From: Paraconiothyrium sp. Pb-2020
Lineage: Eukaryota; Ascomycota; Dothideomycetes; Pleosporales; Didymosphaeriaceae
DNA: 64,000 nt
Reading direction: 5' to 3'
NCBI GenBank assembly: GCA_022419385.1
Contig: JAJUBI010000002.1
Coordinates: 2,914,001-2,978,000 of the forward strand
Part shown: positions 1 through 11,148 of the stretch, in pieces
How positions within the stretch are numbered: position 1 is the first letter of the stretch
Layout: every line of letters begins with the position of its first letter
Translations under genes and position numbers: made by a program
Notes under the pieces: model-generated
Told to the model about the DNA's origin: nothing
Databases searched by the model: none
What the model saw: only the letters and a program-made list of their open reading frames with translations

Positions 1-1
1 A

Positions 2-1291
2 GTCTCGCCGAGGCTGGTCGAGCTCTTGCTAAAGAACGGTGCGGATGCCAACGCAAAGAATGGCGAAGGCGCTACCGCGCTGTTCCAGGCTATTCAAGCC
101 AACCGAGTGGACCTGATGACAGTGCTGCTTGACAACGGTGCTGATCCCAATCTGCCTGCACCCAAGCACCCGCTCTGGCCTAGCACCTATAAGCCAAAAG
201 CTCTTCAGCTCATGCTCTCTCGCGGTGCGGACTGGAAGAAAACGCCTGGTATAATGGAGCTGGCTTCAAGTCTGAAGAAGATGGAGTCTATCCAGATTCT
301 CATGCAAGCGGGCGTCTCCCCCAACGTTAGGAAAGACAATATCTACACGCCTCTTTGCTCAGCGATTCGGGATAACAGCGCGGACATAGTCACCTACCTC
401 CTGGAACATGGCGCCGATCCGAACCTCAATGCAGCCGAATATCCAGCCTTTAAATGCATAACACACAACCGAGTACACTTCCTACCGCAGCTCCTCGCCG
501 CGGGCGTTGATCTCCGCAGTCCGAAGGGTATCATCGAAACTGCTATCGCACACAACAACAAGGATGCCCTGTTGTGGCTACTTGACCAGGGCGTATCTCC
601 TAACGATCGTAGCCCCGTAGGAAACACGCCTCTTACGACTGCTATCCGTGAGGAACGTCTCGAGATGGTGGACATACTTCTCGCCAACGGTGCTGACCCC
701 GCCATCCGCGGCGCAGACTGGCCTCTATGCATGGCTGTGAAGCAGCCCGCAATTCTCAAGAAGCTTCTCGCTGCTACACCTAATCCCCGCGCCTTTCGTG
801 GAGTCATCGAGATGGCTGTCGTCGCGAACCAGCTGGAAAGCATCAAGATGCTCCTTGCAGCGGGTCTCAGTGTAGAGGACAAGAATTGCGGCGTGTTCTC
901 ACCGCTGACAACAGCCATCCGCGAACGCCACAAGCACATCGTGCGCTATCTGCTCGATGAAGCCAACGCCGACCCGAACGCACCGGGAGAGCACCTTCCT
1001 CTCGTCAAAGCCCTGCGCAGACTGCTGCCCGGCGACACTGAGATCTTGCAAATGCTACTCACGCGTGGCGCTGACATCAACAAAATGCACCGTGGATGGA
1101 ACGCCATCCTGCAAGCCGTTGAAAACGGCGATGCCGATATATTGCGGCTGCTCATCGAGAAGGGCGGCTCTGTAGACCTCCAAGCAATCGACGAGACCGG
1201 CCGTCCTGTCGTCGATCTTGTCTCAGAGCGGGGCTGGGAGGAAGGGATGGCGTTGCTATTCCCTAATGCGCAGACGAGGCAGAAGCAGTAG
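2..1291 (+). CDS. Ankyrin-repeat protein, 5' partial
   Basis: The frame is open from base 2 and no ATG precedes the repeats, so the start lies left of the window. About 430 residues are visible. They consist of tandem ankyrin repeats of roughly 33 residues with recurrent signatures such as LLDNGADPN, YLLEHGADPN and LLANGADP. Several repeats are degenerate, alternating full modules with shorter half-modules beginning GIxEMA or GIIETA. The stop is TAG at 1289-1291. Ankyrin arrays are protein-interaction scaffolds. No enzymatic, NACHT or HET domain is visible in this part, but such a domain could lie upstream. No intron is needed in the visible part. The fold is certain; the function is not assignable. 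Confidence 0.85.
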   Translation, partial: VSPRLVELLLKNGADANAKNGEGATALFQAIQANRVDLMTVLLDNGADPNLPAPKHPLWPSTYKPKALQLMLSRGADWKKTPGIMELASSLKKMESIQILMQAGVSPNVRKDNIYTPLCSAIRDNSADIVTYLLEHGADPNLNAAEYPAFKCITHNRVHFLPQLLAAGVDLRSPKGIIETAIAHNNKDALLWLLDQGVSPNDRSPVGNTPLTTAIREERLEMVDILLANGADPAIRGADWPLCMAVKQPAILKKLLAATPNPRAFRGVIEMAVVANQLESIKMLLAAGLSVEDKNCGVFSPLTTAIRERHKHIVRYLLDEANADPNAPGEHLPLVKALRRLLPGDTEILQMLLTRGADINKMHRGWNAILQAVENGDADILRLLIEKGGSVDLQAIDETGRPVVDLVSERGWEEGMALLFPNAQTRQKQ

Positions 1292-2767
1292 GTACATCGT
1301 ACGCCCGCCCATACATTTCTTTCTTGGAAGCATCAACGAACATATGCTGATCATAGAGTAGCCGTCGAAGTTTGTCACTGAGCAGTTGGCGATGGATCAC
1401 AGATGCAGTAGCGAAAGATTACCAGGGCAAGGTTATGGATAACGATGACTTTGGAAGTGAATCTAGTGGGCCATTGCCAGGGTCAAAGGAAGAGAGGAAG
1501 TCGAAGCAGTTGGATGTCGCGCAACTCGCTGAAGTGGTGTAATATTAATGTCTGCTACGGAGAGTATGGGTTGGTCTGGCGTTGGAGGCTTTCTGTTTCA
1601 GCTCGATATCCCTCGATGATTTCTTATGTCATCCTTTCATCACTTTACATGTACAGATGTACAAACGTCCTCCTAATCATACAAAACATGAGTCTATTTC
1701 GTCCCAGAAAAATCGTTCGAGTCTTCACATTCAAACGTCCAGCCAACGCATCTTCCTCACGCTTGGTATCCCATTGAGTCGCTCGCCCGGGACATTGTGA
1801 CTCGTTATATCACATGCGCAGGACTTCCTCGCTTCAGCCTGCTCGAACGTCGTTCCGCCCTTTGTACCGATCCACGCGATGGATCGTCTAATCTCGCTAC
1901 ACCTGTTAGATCACAAAGCTAATCGCTCCTTCATGCAACACGAAGCTGAGCAAAATAAGCGAGCGCAGAGCCTCTCGTACGGATCTTAGACGGAGACAGG
2001 CGCAATTGTGGCGTTTAAGCGACGTTAGAGGCGCCGTGAGGACTGCTGAACACATTTCGGGGATTTTTGGCGGGAGAGCGCACGGCTGATAGGTGGAATC
2101 CGCTGAGCCGCAGTGATCGACGCTAGTTGAAGGATATGTTATTCTTGACGGAGCGCTGCTGCAGGGAAACAAGATGGTGGCATGGGCATGCGAGGCTAGG
2201 TAACGATTACTGAATGCGGGAAGATGTCCTGGTGCCAATACCATATGAGCCCCATGCATGATGCAAGGCCATCATCGCAATGTTAAGGCTTTGTTCGCAT
2301 GCACGGACAGTGAGGGCTTAGTACATAGTCAGGTAGGAACATTGCTCGGCAGCCATGTTCATGGGTCCTCAATACATAGACAGAAAGCCGAGCTTATCGC
2401 GACCTCACCGTTGCTTGGATCATCCACCGAGTGTACGACGGTGTGTGTGCTGCTGAGAAGCTTGAGTGGTTGTTTCACGACTTACGACTACGATACATAG
2501 TCCATGAACACTATTGCAATGAAATTCCGTCGCACTCAGCGTTGTACGGGAATTTTCACTATGCGAACACTATGAAGCGCTGTGCGAGCTCTCAGAAGCA
2601 TTGTGTTTGAGGCATCGGTACTCGAGGGAAGTGCGGGGTGAACAATGTTGTCGTTGATGATGAAGGACTTTATATTTCCCACTACAAAGCCTTGTTTTTG
2701 AAACCTCGAAACCACATTCAACCATATTCCTTGCAAATATAGGCGCAGAAGAAACTGCGCCAACGTC
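1292..2767. other. Intergenic, no gene recognised
   Basis: Only short ORFs without recognisable motifs occur here. It separates the ankyrin gene from the coiled-coil gene and must hold the promoter of the latter. No repeat or RNA gene was seen. Confidence 0.5.
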
Positions 2768-3904
2768 ATGGTAACAGCCATGAATACAGATACACGCCAA
2801 GGCCTGCAAAAGCGCATAGCTTCTATCTTCGCAGAAGCGAAAGAGCAAGGCTTAAATGTATGCGACACGCTGCCATCGGAAGTGCTGGATCATCTCCGAG
2901 TATCCTTACAGACTGAAAATAATCATTGCGTGCTTGAAGAAGAATATAAGGATATGGAAGAAAAGAATCTGGACCTACAGACACAGCTGAAGCAAGCTCA
3001 ACAGACGCTTCGAAATATCAACATTCACCAAGATGCAAAGCAATTGCAAGTTGAGCTCGGTCTAGCCAAGAAGTCTGCTGACTTCTATCGTGGCCTCATG
3101 ACTGAGGCTGAGGAAAGGGCCACTAAATACCAAGAGAAGTGGCAAGCGGCCCTCCAACAACAGGCTGTTGCCGAAGAAGTGAACAAGAAAATCGAGCGGT
3201 TAGAAGTCGAGAACAGTGATCTTCGGCGATCCAAATCCATCATTTCGGAGGAGATGCGAAAGATGAAAGACATCTACGACAATCTTCGAGACAAAGACCT
3301 CGCGGTAGTTGTAGACAAAGAAGAGAAACTCATGGCCTTGGAAAGGCAACTCAAAGAGTTGGAGAAGATGTCTGAAGAACTCCAAGAGGAGAATTGCGCT
3401 GTCGAAGGGCAATATCATGAAGTAATGTCGTCGTTGGAAGTCGTTGTCACTCAAACTACTGATGATCTCAACGTTGCTAAGGCGCGAGCTCGTGCGGCCG
3501 AACAGCAACAGAGTGCCACCTTTTCTGTGGTACAACCTTTGCGAAAGTTCTACAACCATGCGAACGACATCCTAAACATTTATCAGGGTATCTTTAGACA
3601 GTTGCTAAACGCTGTAGAGCAGAATGTCACCTACTCGTCGGATTTCCGTGAGGTGCTCTTAGCTCGTCTGCAAGCGGCTTCTGGAGAGTGTGAGGCTTCC
3701 CTCGCGCTGCGGGATCTGTTTGCGGCTGAAGGTTCGCCTCAGACTGAGTATTCCGAGCAGCTGGGTGATCTTGCGAAGTCTGCACAGCAAATGCAAAAGT
3801 GCCTAGAAGATATTGGCCAAGATGTGGTTCAATTTCTGTGGGCACTCTCGCGTCGGCCGGATGTTCTTAAGTTGATCCGTCTTAAGTTTAGTGTACTGCG
3901 CTGA
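2768..3904 (+). CDS. Coiled-coil protein of unknown function
   Basis: A single exon encodes 378 residues. The start could be the ATG at 2768 or the next in-frame ATG at 2780 (MNTDTRQG); both are plausible. Residues of about 40-235 are rich in Glu, Lys, Gln and Leu with heptad-like spacing (for example EEYKDMEEKNLDLQTQ and LKELEKMSEELQEEN), which indicates a long coiled coil. The C-terminal third is more hydrophobic and likely globular or helical. There is no signal peptide or transmembrane segment. I do not recognise a family; it looks like a lineage-specific fungal protein. Long coiled coils often serve structural or tethering roles, but nothing in the sequence fixes one here. Confidence 0.75.
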   Translation: MVTAMNTDTRQGLQKRIASIFAEAKEQGLNVCDTLPSEVLDHLRVSLQTENNHCVLEEEYKDMEEKNLDLQTQLKQAQQTLRNINIHQDAKQLQVELGLAKKSADFYRGLMTEAEERATKYQEKWQAALQQQAVAEEVNKKIERLEVENSDLRRSKSIISEEMRKMKDIYDNLRDKDLAVVVDKEEKLMALERQLKELEKMSEELQEENCAVEGQYHEVMSSLEVVVTQTTDDLNVAKARARAAEQQQSATFSVVQPLRKFYNHANDILNIYQGIFRQLLNAVEQNVTYSSDFREVLLARLQAASGECEASLALRDLFAAEGSPQTEYSEQLGDLAKSAQQMQKCLEDIGQDVVQFLWALSRRPDVLKLIRLKFSVLR

Positions 3905-4478
3905 GTAAAATTCTGAAGCCATACTTCTGTCATGCATATTCGAAGCAAGTCCAATAGATCGATACTGCCCATGGATAGGCGTTATACGTGTTACAGGAGG
4001 CTCCGGTCACCGGCCAACGGCGCACACAGCCCGCACATCTTTTCAGTAATCTGAATGTGCTCCCATCAAACTTGATACGTCTTTCCATTAATCAACTATA
4101 TCTGAACGTGACTGAAGCTCTTGAATCTTCTTGAATCTCATTAAATATCTTGTATGCCTCAAATATGATCTATGTGGCCTTATATGAGATCTCTTGGGCT
4201 AGGTCCTTATCTCAGGGGGTGTGCATCAGTCCCAAACCTGTCAGCCTTATTCCACTTTCACACAGTCGTTCTACAAGCTGTCAGAGTCTGTCGAAATCTC
4301 TTCAATGACATGTACGAACCCGGCCCATTCATTGCATTGTGCATGTACTATGTAAGACCATCGTGTTGTAAATTTACGAAGGGGCATTCGGCGATCTCCA
4401 TATAAAACTTACATGCAATCGCTGCTACTTCGACAACAATCCAACACTTGACCTCTGTCCTCTTCAGCAATTAATACA
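3905..4478. other. Intergenic, promoter side of the 4.5 kb gene
   Basis: This stretch is moderately AT-rich with no recognised gene. It contains the upstream region of the gene starting at 4479, including CT-rich stretches near 4447-4470 of the kind often seen before fungal transcription starts. Confidence 0.45.
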
Positions 4479-6104
4479 ATGTCTCCAAAACGTAAAGTTT
4501 CGGTTTCGAATTTGTCCTCAAATGCGACGCCAAAGAAAGTTCGAAGGTCTCTGGCAGACATTCAGGCACAAGTCGAAGGGTATGATTCAGAAGATGAACA
4601 AATGGAAGGTGTAGATCAGCCATGCATTGCGGAAGAGACTGTTCGACCGAACGTGGTGAACAGCACTATGCAGCCCAGCGAAGGGTTGGCTAGGTTGTTA
4701 GCCTTATATGACAGAGAGTCAGATGAAAAAGCTAAGCGATGGACAGAACTGGTTTTCATTGTGTTCGCTAAGGAAAACTTCAAACAGGACCTTTCAGGTT
4801 TGCCTGGCCGGTCTACCACGACTGGTCCGCTCACGAATGCACAACTTAGAGACGCATACTGCGCACAGTTCAATGAAGAAGTAGGTGCTGAAGCCGCCAT
4901 GAAACGATACAGAAATGACAAACAAAAGGTCTATGATGCTTTCCAGAAGCATCCCCGGACCATCACATACGCACCGAGGCAGGGTAAAGCGAAGCAGCCT
5001 CGATCCAAGGAGAAGAAGCCAGAACTTGGTAACAACATAGATTTCGACAGTTTCCCTGCAAGCGAGCCAACCAACTTTGACGCTAGGGAAAGGATAGAGG
5101 ATGAGAGCAACCTGGAAAACCTCCTGGGGCCCACAAAGGAAGCGGGAAAGCAACAGCATACCATTCAGACTCAAATTCTGGCAGAGAATCGACGAAATAT
5201 CAACTCCAGCGATATGCCTCGGTACACGAAGGACAGTGGGAGGGTAGGTGAGGACAGAGACAGGCCGTGGGTAGACATAAGGCTCGCTGATAGCTTTCAC
5301 CGTTCCATGGGTGCGGTTTCGGTTCCTACAGAGCACTTGGGAACTTCTCTAGCATACCTCGAATTTCGCAAGCATACGAACGCTCCGGAGATTTGGTTGA
5401 CAGGCGTCTCGCTTCTCACACTGCAGCGCTATGTTCAGTGTCTTTCTCCTATACGTTTGTGGAAGCTCCCGCAGTGTGATTTTGCGTTGAGGTTTAAGGA
5501 TTATGACTGTGCTATGGCTGTCTCGGACTGTAATCTTGTTGATTGGAACTTTAAGGCAACGCTCGACCTCTATGAATTTGCATCCCAACTTCGGGACTGC
5601 CATGTGCGAAACCTTGTTCTAGAGTACTGGCGGGCACAGCTGCAAGCAAATGACACCTACGAAGTTGGTCTCGTCGAGATGCAGCTATTATATGATCGCC
5701 TTGCGATCGACGACCCCGCGCTCCAATTCTGGACTCAAGCACTTCAGGACTCACTACCTTTGGATGAAGCCAAAATGGTTATCGATCTAGTCGATGGCGA
5801 CGCCGCCACTTCCGTAATTGTCACGAACAAATTCAAAGACAAAGGTGATGACGCATTCCATTCTCAGTATCATCGTTGTCCCCATTCAGATGAGGAGAAT
5901 GAGAAGTGTCATTATTCCCAGAATCATCATACAGAGGCCTTGTATTCCTTCGATGACTTCAATGCTATCGTACGGCGCCTGATCCGTTCGGAGGGCTGGC
6001 CGGAAGAGGATGGCCATGTACAGAGTGTGGCAAACATTCTTAAAATTGATCTTTTCAACAAATATTCGGCGTTGTCAGATGGAACTGCCGTTGTGATAGA
6101 TTAG
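4479..6104 (+). CDS. Orphan protein with N-terminal nuclear-localisation-like motif
   Basis: An uninterrupted ORF of 541 residues starts at an ATG in a favourable context. The N-terminus is basic (MSPKRKVSVSN and KKVRRS), which resembles a nuclear localisation signal, and is followed by an acidic patch (YDSEDEQMEG). Residues of about 85-150 form a helix-rich segment (TNAQLRDAYCAQFNEEV, then a KRYRNDKQKVYDAF-like stretch) that resembles small helical DNA-binding modules only loosely. The C-terminal half looks globular and contains scattered Cys and His residues near residues 465-485 that do not form a clear finger. I do not recognise a family. Long uninterrupted ORF and normal codon use support a real gene. 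Confidence 0.75.
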   Translation: MSPKRKVSVSNLSSNATPKKVRRSLADIQAQVEGYDSEDEQMEGVDQPCIAEETVRPNVVNSTMQPSEGLARLLALYDRESDEKAKRWTELVFIVFAKENFKQDLSGLPGRSTTTGPLTNAQLRDAYCAQFNEEVGAEAAMKRYRNDKQKVYDAFQKHPRTITYAPRQGKAKQPRSKEKKPELGNNIDFDSFPASEPTNFDARERIEDESNLENLLGPTKEAGKQQHTIQTQILAENRRNINSSDMPRYTKDSGRVGEDRDRPWVDIRLADSFHRSMGAVSVPTEHLGTSLAYLEFRKHTNAPEIWLTGVSLLTLQRYVQCLSPIRLWKLPQCDFALRFKDYDCAMAVSDCNLVDWNFKATLDLYEFASQLRDCHVRNLVLEYWRAQLQANDTYEVGLVEMQLLYDRLAIDDPALQFWTQALQDSLPLDEAKMVIDLVDGDAATSVIVTNKFKDKGDDAFHSQYHRCPHSDEENEKCHYSQNHHTEALYSFDDFNAIVRRLIRSEGWPEEDGHVQSVANILKIDLFNKYSALSDGTAVVID

Positions 6105-6419
6105 TAGACTCTTTATTAAGATCTACAATGCGGCCTTCGTAAGTCCTCTCCGTCGCTGCTGTCTTACTCAGATAGTCCTGGCGCTTTGAACATTTTGAGT
6201 ACGTTATTCTTACTACGAGAAGGTTTGGTTCGGGCAGCAACAGTACAGTTGTGGAACACCAACAAGTCAACACCAAAGCTGTTCCCACGAACGTTGCGTA
6301 ACAGCACGTGGTCGAAATGCCGAAAGAAGACACCACGAGTGTCAATGATTTTACATTTTGAATTTGTTAGTCTTTCGCATGATTTTATGTTTATGTAAAC
6401 ACAAAAATAGCATTATTTG
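6105..6419. other. Intergenic between convergent genes
   Basis: About 315 bases separate the 3' ends of the 4.5 kb gene (plus) and the kinase-like gene (minus). It should contain both 3' UTRs. It is AT-rich near 6340-6420. No RNA gene was seen. Confidence 0.5.
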
Positions 6420-7568
6420 CTACTGCGGCTCAGGCAAAGCCTCCACTAATTCTAACACTTTGTGATCATCCAGTGCCGCGGCGTACCTCAGTGCCATAGG
6501 ATGCACACACTCTTTCACCTGCATCTCATATGGGCACATGATCCAGCCAATACCAGCTAGGAACGACTTTTTATACTCGATCGCCACTTCCTCATCTGAT
6601 ACGGACAGCGGCTCGACCCCGAACTTCTCCAATGTGCGAAGATAATGGTCGACGATGGCCCATTCCTTCGCTCTCCGGTCTTCGATCGTCAGAGCTGATC
6701 CGACGAAGTAAGATAAGTCGTGGAAAGCACTTCCAATGTGTATCATCTGCCAGTCGAGGAAACGCGGTGCATCGCTCACAAGGAACGTGTTACCTGTGTG
6801 CGAGTCGCCGTGTAACAGACATCGGAACCTAGAGTTGCGCGAAGCGTAATGCTTCTTTAGTACACCTGTGACGCGCCCCTGGTCTTTAAGATAACCGTGT
6901 ATTTTTGGCCTGTTAGGACCATTCACCACTTTGTTGTACGTATTCATCATGGTAAGTATGGCCAGGTCGTAGTCCGAAGTCAACCACGGGTAGTCGAGCG
7001 CCTGCACGTGCCATGTCTTTGCGTGCAGAGCAGCGAGCTGCTCCACCCCAGCGATAACGCGAGATACAGGCCATGCCTCGGCTGGATTGCCATAGATACA
7101 GCCCTGCGTAGCTAGGTCGTCCATGGCCACGATACCTTGGGTGGAATTGTGTCCCGCCCACCAACATTTCGGAAGGGCCATGTTGTCTAGTTTGGGTGCA
7201 ACATGGTTGTAAAAGTCGCATTCGCGTTGGTAGATCATAACGATCCACGGCATCATCTTGACCAACTTTGGGTCAAAGCCTCCCTTGATGCACAATCGTG
7301 TTGGAAGTGCTTTGGGATTGCTGTCATCCTCATAGGTGATTGTGACGAACACCTTAGTGGCCGTACCTGGGATGATCCGATCGAGTGCAACGGTCTTGAC
7401 CTTTCGTCCGAGAACTTGGGAGATCCATTCTGCGCTTACATCTGCGGGGAGGACAGGTAGTTCTGGTTGGGGTGGAATGTTGTCTGGATGCGCAGCGAGT
7501 TCCGCTGGCGAGGGGACGTTGTCTGTCGCGGCAGCGGTCTCCACAGTTGCTTGCGTATTGGCAATCAT
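6420..7568 (-). CDS. Aminoglycoside phosphotransferase/EcKL-fold kinase-like protein
   Basis: One exon encodes 382 residues from an ATG at 7568. Family marks seen: the catalytic-loop motif HGDSHTGNTF (Brenner-type HxDxxxxN), followed about 15 residues later by FLDWQMIHIGSAFHDLSYF, which corresponds to the metal-binding D-W-Q form of the APH/CHK-like group, and an upstream LCIKGG lysine strand typical of the N-lobe. Length suits fungal APH/ecdysteroid-kinase-like proteins. Such enzymes phosphorylate small hydroxylated molecules, and most fungal members have no known substrate. No signal peptide or membrane segment is seen. Catalytic residues appear intact, so an active kinase is likely; antibiotic resistance should not be inferred. 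Confidence 0.85.
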   Translation of the reverse strand: MIANTQATVETAAATDNVPSPAELAAHPDNIPPQPELPVLPADVSAEWISQVLGRKVKTVALDRIIPGTATKVFVTITYEDDSNPKALPTRLCIKGGFDPKLVKMMPWIVMIYQRECDFYNHVAPKLDNMALPKCWWAGHNSTQGIVAMDDLATQGCIYGNPAEAWPVSRVIAGVEQLAALHAKTWHVQALDYPWLTSDYDLAILTMMNTYNKVVNGPNRPKIHGYLKDQGRVTGVLKKHYASRNSRFRCLLHGDSHTGNTFLVSDAPRFLDWQMIHIGSAFHDLSYFVGSALTIEDRRAKEWAIVDHYLRTLEKFGVEPLSVSDEEVAIEYKKSFLAGIGWIMCPYEMQVKECVHPMALRYAAALDDHKVLELVEALPEPQ

Positions 7569-8192
7569 TACAAGAGCGTTTGAATGGCGTTCAAGAGCGC
7601 AACACGATGTCTAGACTTCGAATTCGGGTTCTTCAGCGATTGATGCCAAGGCCAATGTGCTGAAATGCACTCAGAATTTGCCTTTGAGGAGCATGTTCAC
7701 GTTCCCTGTTCTTTGTAACAGTCTCTTCCTCACGCTGTGATCGATGATTTAGCCTCTTCCAGTTCCCGTTTCAATGATGGTCATTGGCTGAGGGCGCTGT
7801 AAGATGAACTTTAGCCGAATACGTCAAGCTGAGTGAAGGTCAAACAGTTTGCCCATCATGAAGATGAGCCCTGTATTTGCTGTTTTTGTGATGGGATCGC
7901 CGGTTGATCTGGCGAGTTTGGGATCAACGTGCAGACTGCCGATCTCAATATCGTGTCAGCTTACACGTAGATCAGTCCAGGATCAAGCGAACGAACGGCA
8001 ATCTTGCTATGCGAGCTTGGGGTTGTTTGAGCACGTGCAGATACACATCGTGAGATTATCGTGTGTGTTCATACTAGAAACTACAATGAATTACACTCTT
8101 GCGTGCACAATGTTGATGGGTCTCTTAGCGGACGGTTATTATCGCTCTCAACAGTTTGGGGCCACTACTAATAAGAAAAAAAAATGCAAAGC
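7569..8192. other. Intergenic, no gene recognised
   Basis: This is the upstream side of the kinase-like gene. Only short unconvincing ORFs are present. The base composition becomes AT-rich toward 8170. Confidence 0.45.
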
Positions 8193-8292
8193 ATAGACTC
8201 TTAATTATCTCACCAAGTTATCTTACAGGTTTTGATTGAGATATATGTAATTCACAAAATAGCTTTAGTAGGGGTAACATGAAAACAGAAAT
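8193..8292. repeat. Diverged AT-rich direct repeat, copy 1
   Basis: This segment resembles 8357-8476. Both contain, in order, a GACTCTTAA/GACTTTTAA-like start, an ATATGTAAT motif and the block TAGCTTTAGTAGGGGTAA (copy 2 has AGAGG in place of AGGGG). It is noncoding. It is likely a relic of a small mobile element or a satellite unit, but no terminal inverted repeat could be defined. Confidence 0.5.
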
Positions 8293-8356
8293 CTATCAAC
8301 TATCGGTGCTGTCCACAAGTTCTGCGGCCACCCCCTGTAGAAGGAATAATGTAAAT

Positions 8357-8476
8357 TAGAGACTTTTAACTATATTATAGGTCTAGTAGATTTAAATCAT
8401 TATTAGTACATATGTAATGTGCTGACTAGCTTTAGTAGAGGTAATGTGGGAATAGAAGAGGTAATATAGGACCAGA
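8357..8476. repeat. Diverged AT-rich direct repeat, copy 2
   Basis: Second copy of the unit at 8193-8292. It ends in a short internal repetition of a GAGGTAAT-type motif (near 8437 and again near 8457). Between the copies lies about 65 bases of GC-richer unrelated sequence. Confidence 0.5.
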
Positions 8477-9749
8477 AATTGATTGAGCCATGCTGCGCAG
8501 CTACTTTTCTTCCATAGTTTGGGCACAAAATTTATGAAAAACACTGATAAACGCCTACACAAACCACGCGTCCGCGCTCAGCACCGAAGCTACCTTGTAA
8601 AGCAGAGAAACCATGGTAGAAATGCCGCCCTAGGCGCCTATAGTCCTAGGGCTTCAGCCTGCGTTATTCCCAAACTTCCTAAGACTATTTGATTCATGAG
8701 AATGGGGCCAAAGATGGCACGGCCAGGGTCTCCCTATTTACAAAGAGTCTGCTGGACGATCAGCTACCCAGCTCCAATTTCCCAATTTTACTCTGAAAGG
8801 TCGTCTACCCTGATTACTTGATTGTAACCAGTCATGACACAGCCCTCGGCTCCTGAATCGGACACCGACCGCGTCAGGATGTGAGCATGCTAACAGATGT
8901 GGTATTACTCCTGATGCCCAGTACCATAGTAGTCAGCAAAAAATGTATGTTCGGGTTTTCTTTAACAGAAAATTTAGCTATGACGATCAGAGTATCCTCG
9001 TTGCTTTCATGAGTTGAGTTTAACTGATCCTAGCGAAAGTATGCTACGGATTTGATATGGATGGCAACTGTTCTTGGACATCGAACTTTCACCAATTGGA
9101 TAGATCTTACATCCAGCCATTCAAACTCCTCGATTAAGTTACATGCCTCGTGTTCCATTATCATTATCAGATATGATTTCAGCGCTGTTCGCTGTCTTCC
9201 AGATCATAAGCGCAACGACGTCGTTGTTTAGACTAATTCATGGCTCTCAATCTGTTCTTACCCATGAAATATAGAGGATCCGAACCTGAGTGCGATCAAG
9301 GTGCCGCATATGCACAAACAGTGTCTGTCAATGTTGCACTGCCACCGACCAGCCATCCACCGCAACATAGAAGGCGTATTAAAAATGCCAGGAAAGAACC
9401 CTGGCTCCTTGAGCAGGCTTACTGTCTAGTGAGTTGGATTGCAGGCAGTCGATTCCGGGTGGGTAAGATAGCGCACCAAACAGCCATCTGAATTACGTGT
9501 CGATTCAAGAACAAGACAGTATTGCGCTGTTTTGGGCACAACTCTAACAAATGCACACGATGCCCAAAGTTTTTTGTACCTCTAGGCTCTATCGTCGTTG
9601 CAATTTCTTTATGAGATTGAGATCTTGCATGATATAATAGGTTGCGTTCGTCAGTCTTATGGGAGCATCTCACCACGTGTCTTCTGAAGAGGCGCTCCGC
9701 AGATACAATTGATGATTACGTAAATGTCTAGAAGTCCAATGTTTGTCGG
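8477..9749. other. Intergenic, no gene recognised
   Basis: Short ORFs only, none with family motifs. It lies between the AT-rich repeat and the broken transporter and appears to be decayed accessory sequence. Confidence 0.45.
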
Positions 9750-10700
9750 AGATTCTCATCGATCATCCTTGAACACATGAAAGAGAGCTTCTTCATCTGA
9801 TTTTGGTGGTACACAAAGTTCAGCCCGATCGTAAGAGCGCAATTCCGTCGTTGCGTGCCGAAGACATGGGATAGAAAAGGGGTCGGCATGGATGCCACCG
9901 CCAGGAAGCCAAGCAGTGAGCCGGCCCACTCGACCCGCAAGGTGTGGAACATTTGCGTTGCAAAAGGAGCTCTGTGATGGAAGTGATACTGGATTTGCCA
10001 GAATGTATGGGCCACTGACTAAATTCAGTCCCAAGGAAACTTCTCAAGAGCGTATTCAATGCGATGCTGCTTGCAGCGAACATGTGGTATGCATTGGCAA
10101 GATAATTCAGCGCCTGCAGGAAGAGAGTTAGGATCCCCGCGTCGGTCAGAATGCCGGATACAGCAGCAAAGCCCAGTTGATGCTAGGATAGTTGCTGCTC
10201 CATGCGAAGCAGAAAAGACCAACTGGAAAAAGAACAGCACCAGCTATCATGGGCAATAAGCGCTACTCAGACACCGGGATGCCATGATTCGCTCCTCGTC
10301 TATGATTGTGGACAATACCTATGTAGCGCAGCCCAGGAGAACACCAATAATAAGGCCGACGTCCATAAAGGTCGAAACGTATGGTGAGTTGCCGCGATAT
10401 TCAGGAAATACAATAGGGTAGACTTCAAGGAAAAGATGGAGAATGCCACTTTTGGTACGCGTCACTGGGGTCGTGTAGGTAGACTCGGGACATTTATCAC
10501 AATCCGAGTGTGTCGCATGCAGCAAATCTCTAGTCAGTCAAGAACTTCGCATACTATGGATGGCAGTATCGGCACATTTATTGCCTCGGTAGCAGCGTAT
10601 TTGCGTTTCTCACCTCGAGTCTTCGGAGTGGATTTTGGCTTCGCACTGCGGGCAAGGTCAGGATCAACATGATGATGGTATTGCGGAACGCAACTCCAAT
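9750..10700 (-). pseudogene. Broken MFS transporter (C-terminal half)
   Basis: Reading the minus strand from about 10700 to 9750 gives the familiar order of a fungal drug/polyamine-type MFS transporter, but in shifting frames. The pieces, in order, are a charged loop (KTRGEKRKYAATEA), a segment with YPIVFPEYRG then LIIGVLLGCA, then NHGIPVSE followed by a stop where this family usually continues with Arg-Leu, then LLPMIAGAVLFPVG, then a frame change into LFLQALNYLANAYHMFAAS and LNTLLRSFLG, then a further change into APFATQMFHTLRVEWAGS and MPTPFLSHVFG. At least one stop and two frameshifts interrupt it. The N-terminal six helices were not found upstream. The pieces are too many and too well ordered for chance. 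It lies just downstream of the P450 on the same strand. Confidence 0.85.
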
Positions 10701-11148
10701 TTGGCGATCCGTTATGCACGCTGCCGTAGCGGAATGGCCTTTTTAGCCACTACGGGAGGAGCGAAGAGGCTTTGGTGAAGCTCTCTAGTACAACCTCGGC
10801 TTCGCGATGTAATCTGAATGCGTATGAATCGTGTCATCATATAACGGGATAACTCCACGCTCATTGCCACTATTTATACCCGTCTGAGCTCAGTTGGGTG
10901 CATAGCGACATCAATGAGGGTAATAGTGAATTTGGAGGGGAGCAGTTACCACCGTTTCCGGTGATGCATTGGCCAGATCGACGTTCTCCAGTGGTCGAAT
11001 GTCGGGGGGACCCAAAAAGGTGCATGCTGGTGATGCGCGGCTTAAGCATTATACTGGATTTACTAGAACAGTGGCTTGAAAGCTTGGATTGTATCCGCAA
11101 CATCCGAACTCAACACATACTAACGCTGCCGCAGCTGACAACAGTTTA
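10701..11148. other. Intergenic, 3' side of the P450
   Basis: No gene or transporter N-terminal half was found here. It separates the P450 stop from the transporter relic. Confidence 0.45.

Noticed and set aside
394..939. Long minus-strand ORF of 181 codons inside the ankyrin gene
   Set aside because: It is the antisense frame of a clear ankyrin array, with Ser/Arg-rich shadow composition and no motifs.
8960..9700. Possible further transporter fragments left of the MFS relic
   Set aside because: Translations in all frames gave no recognisable transporter helices.
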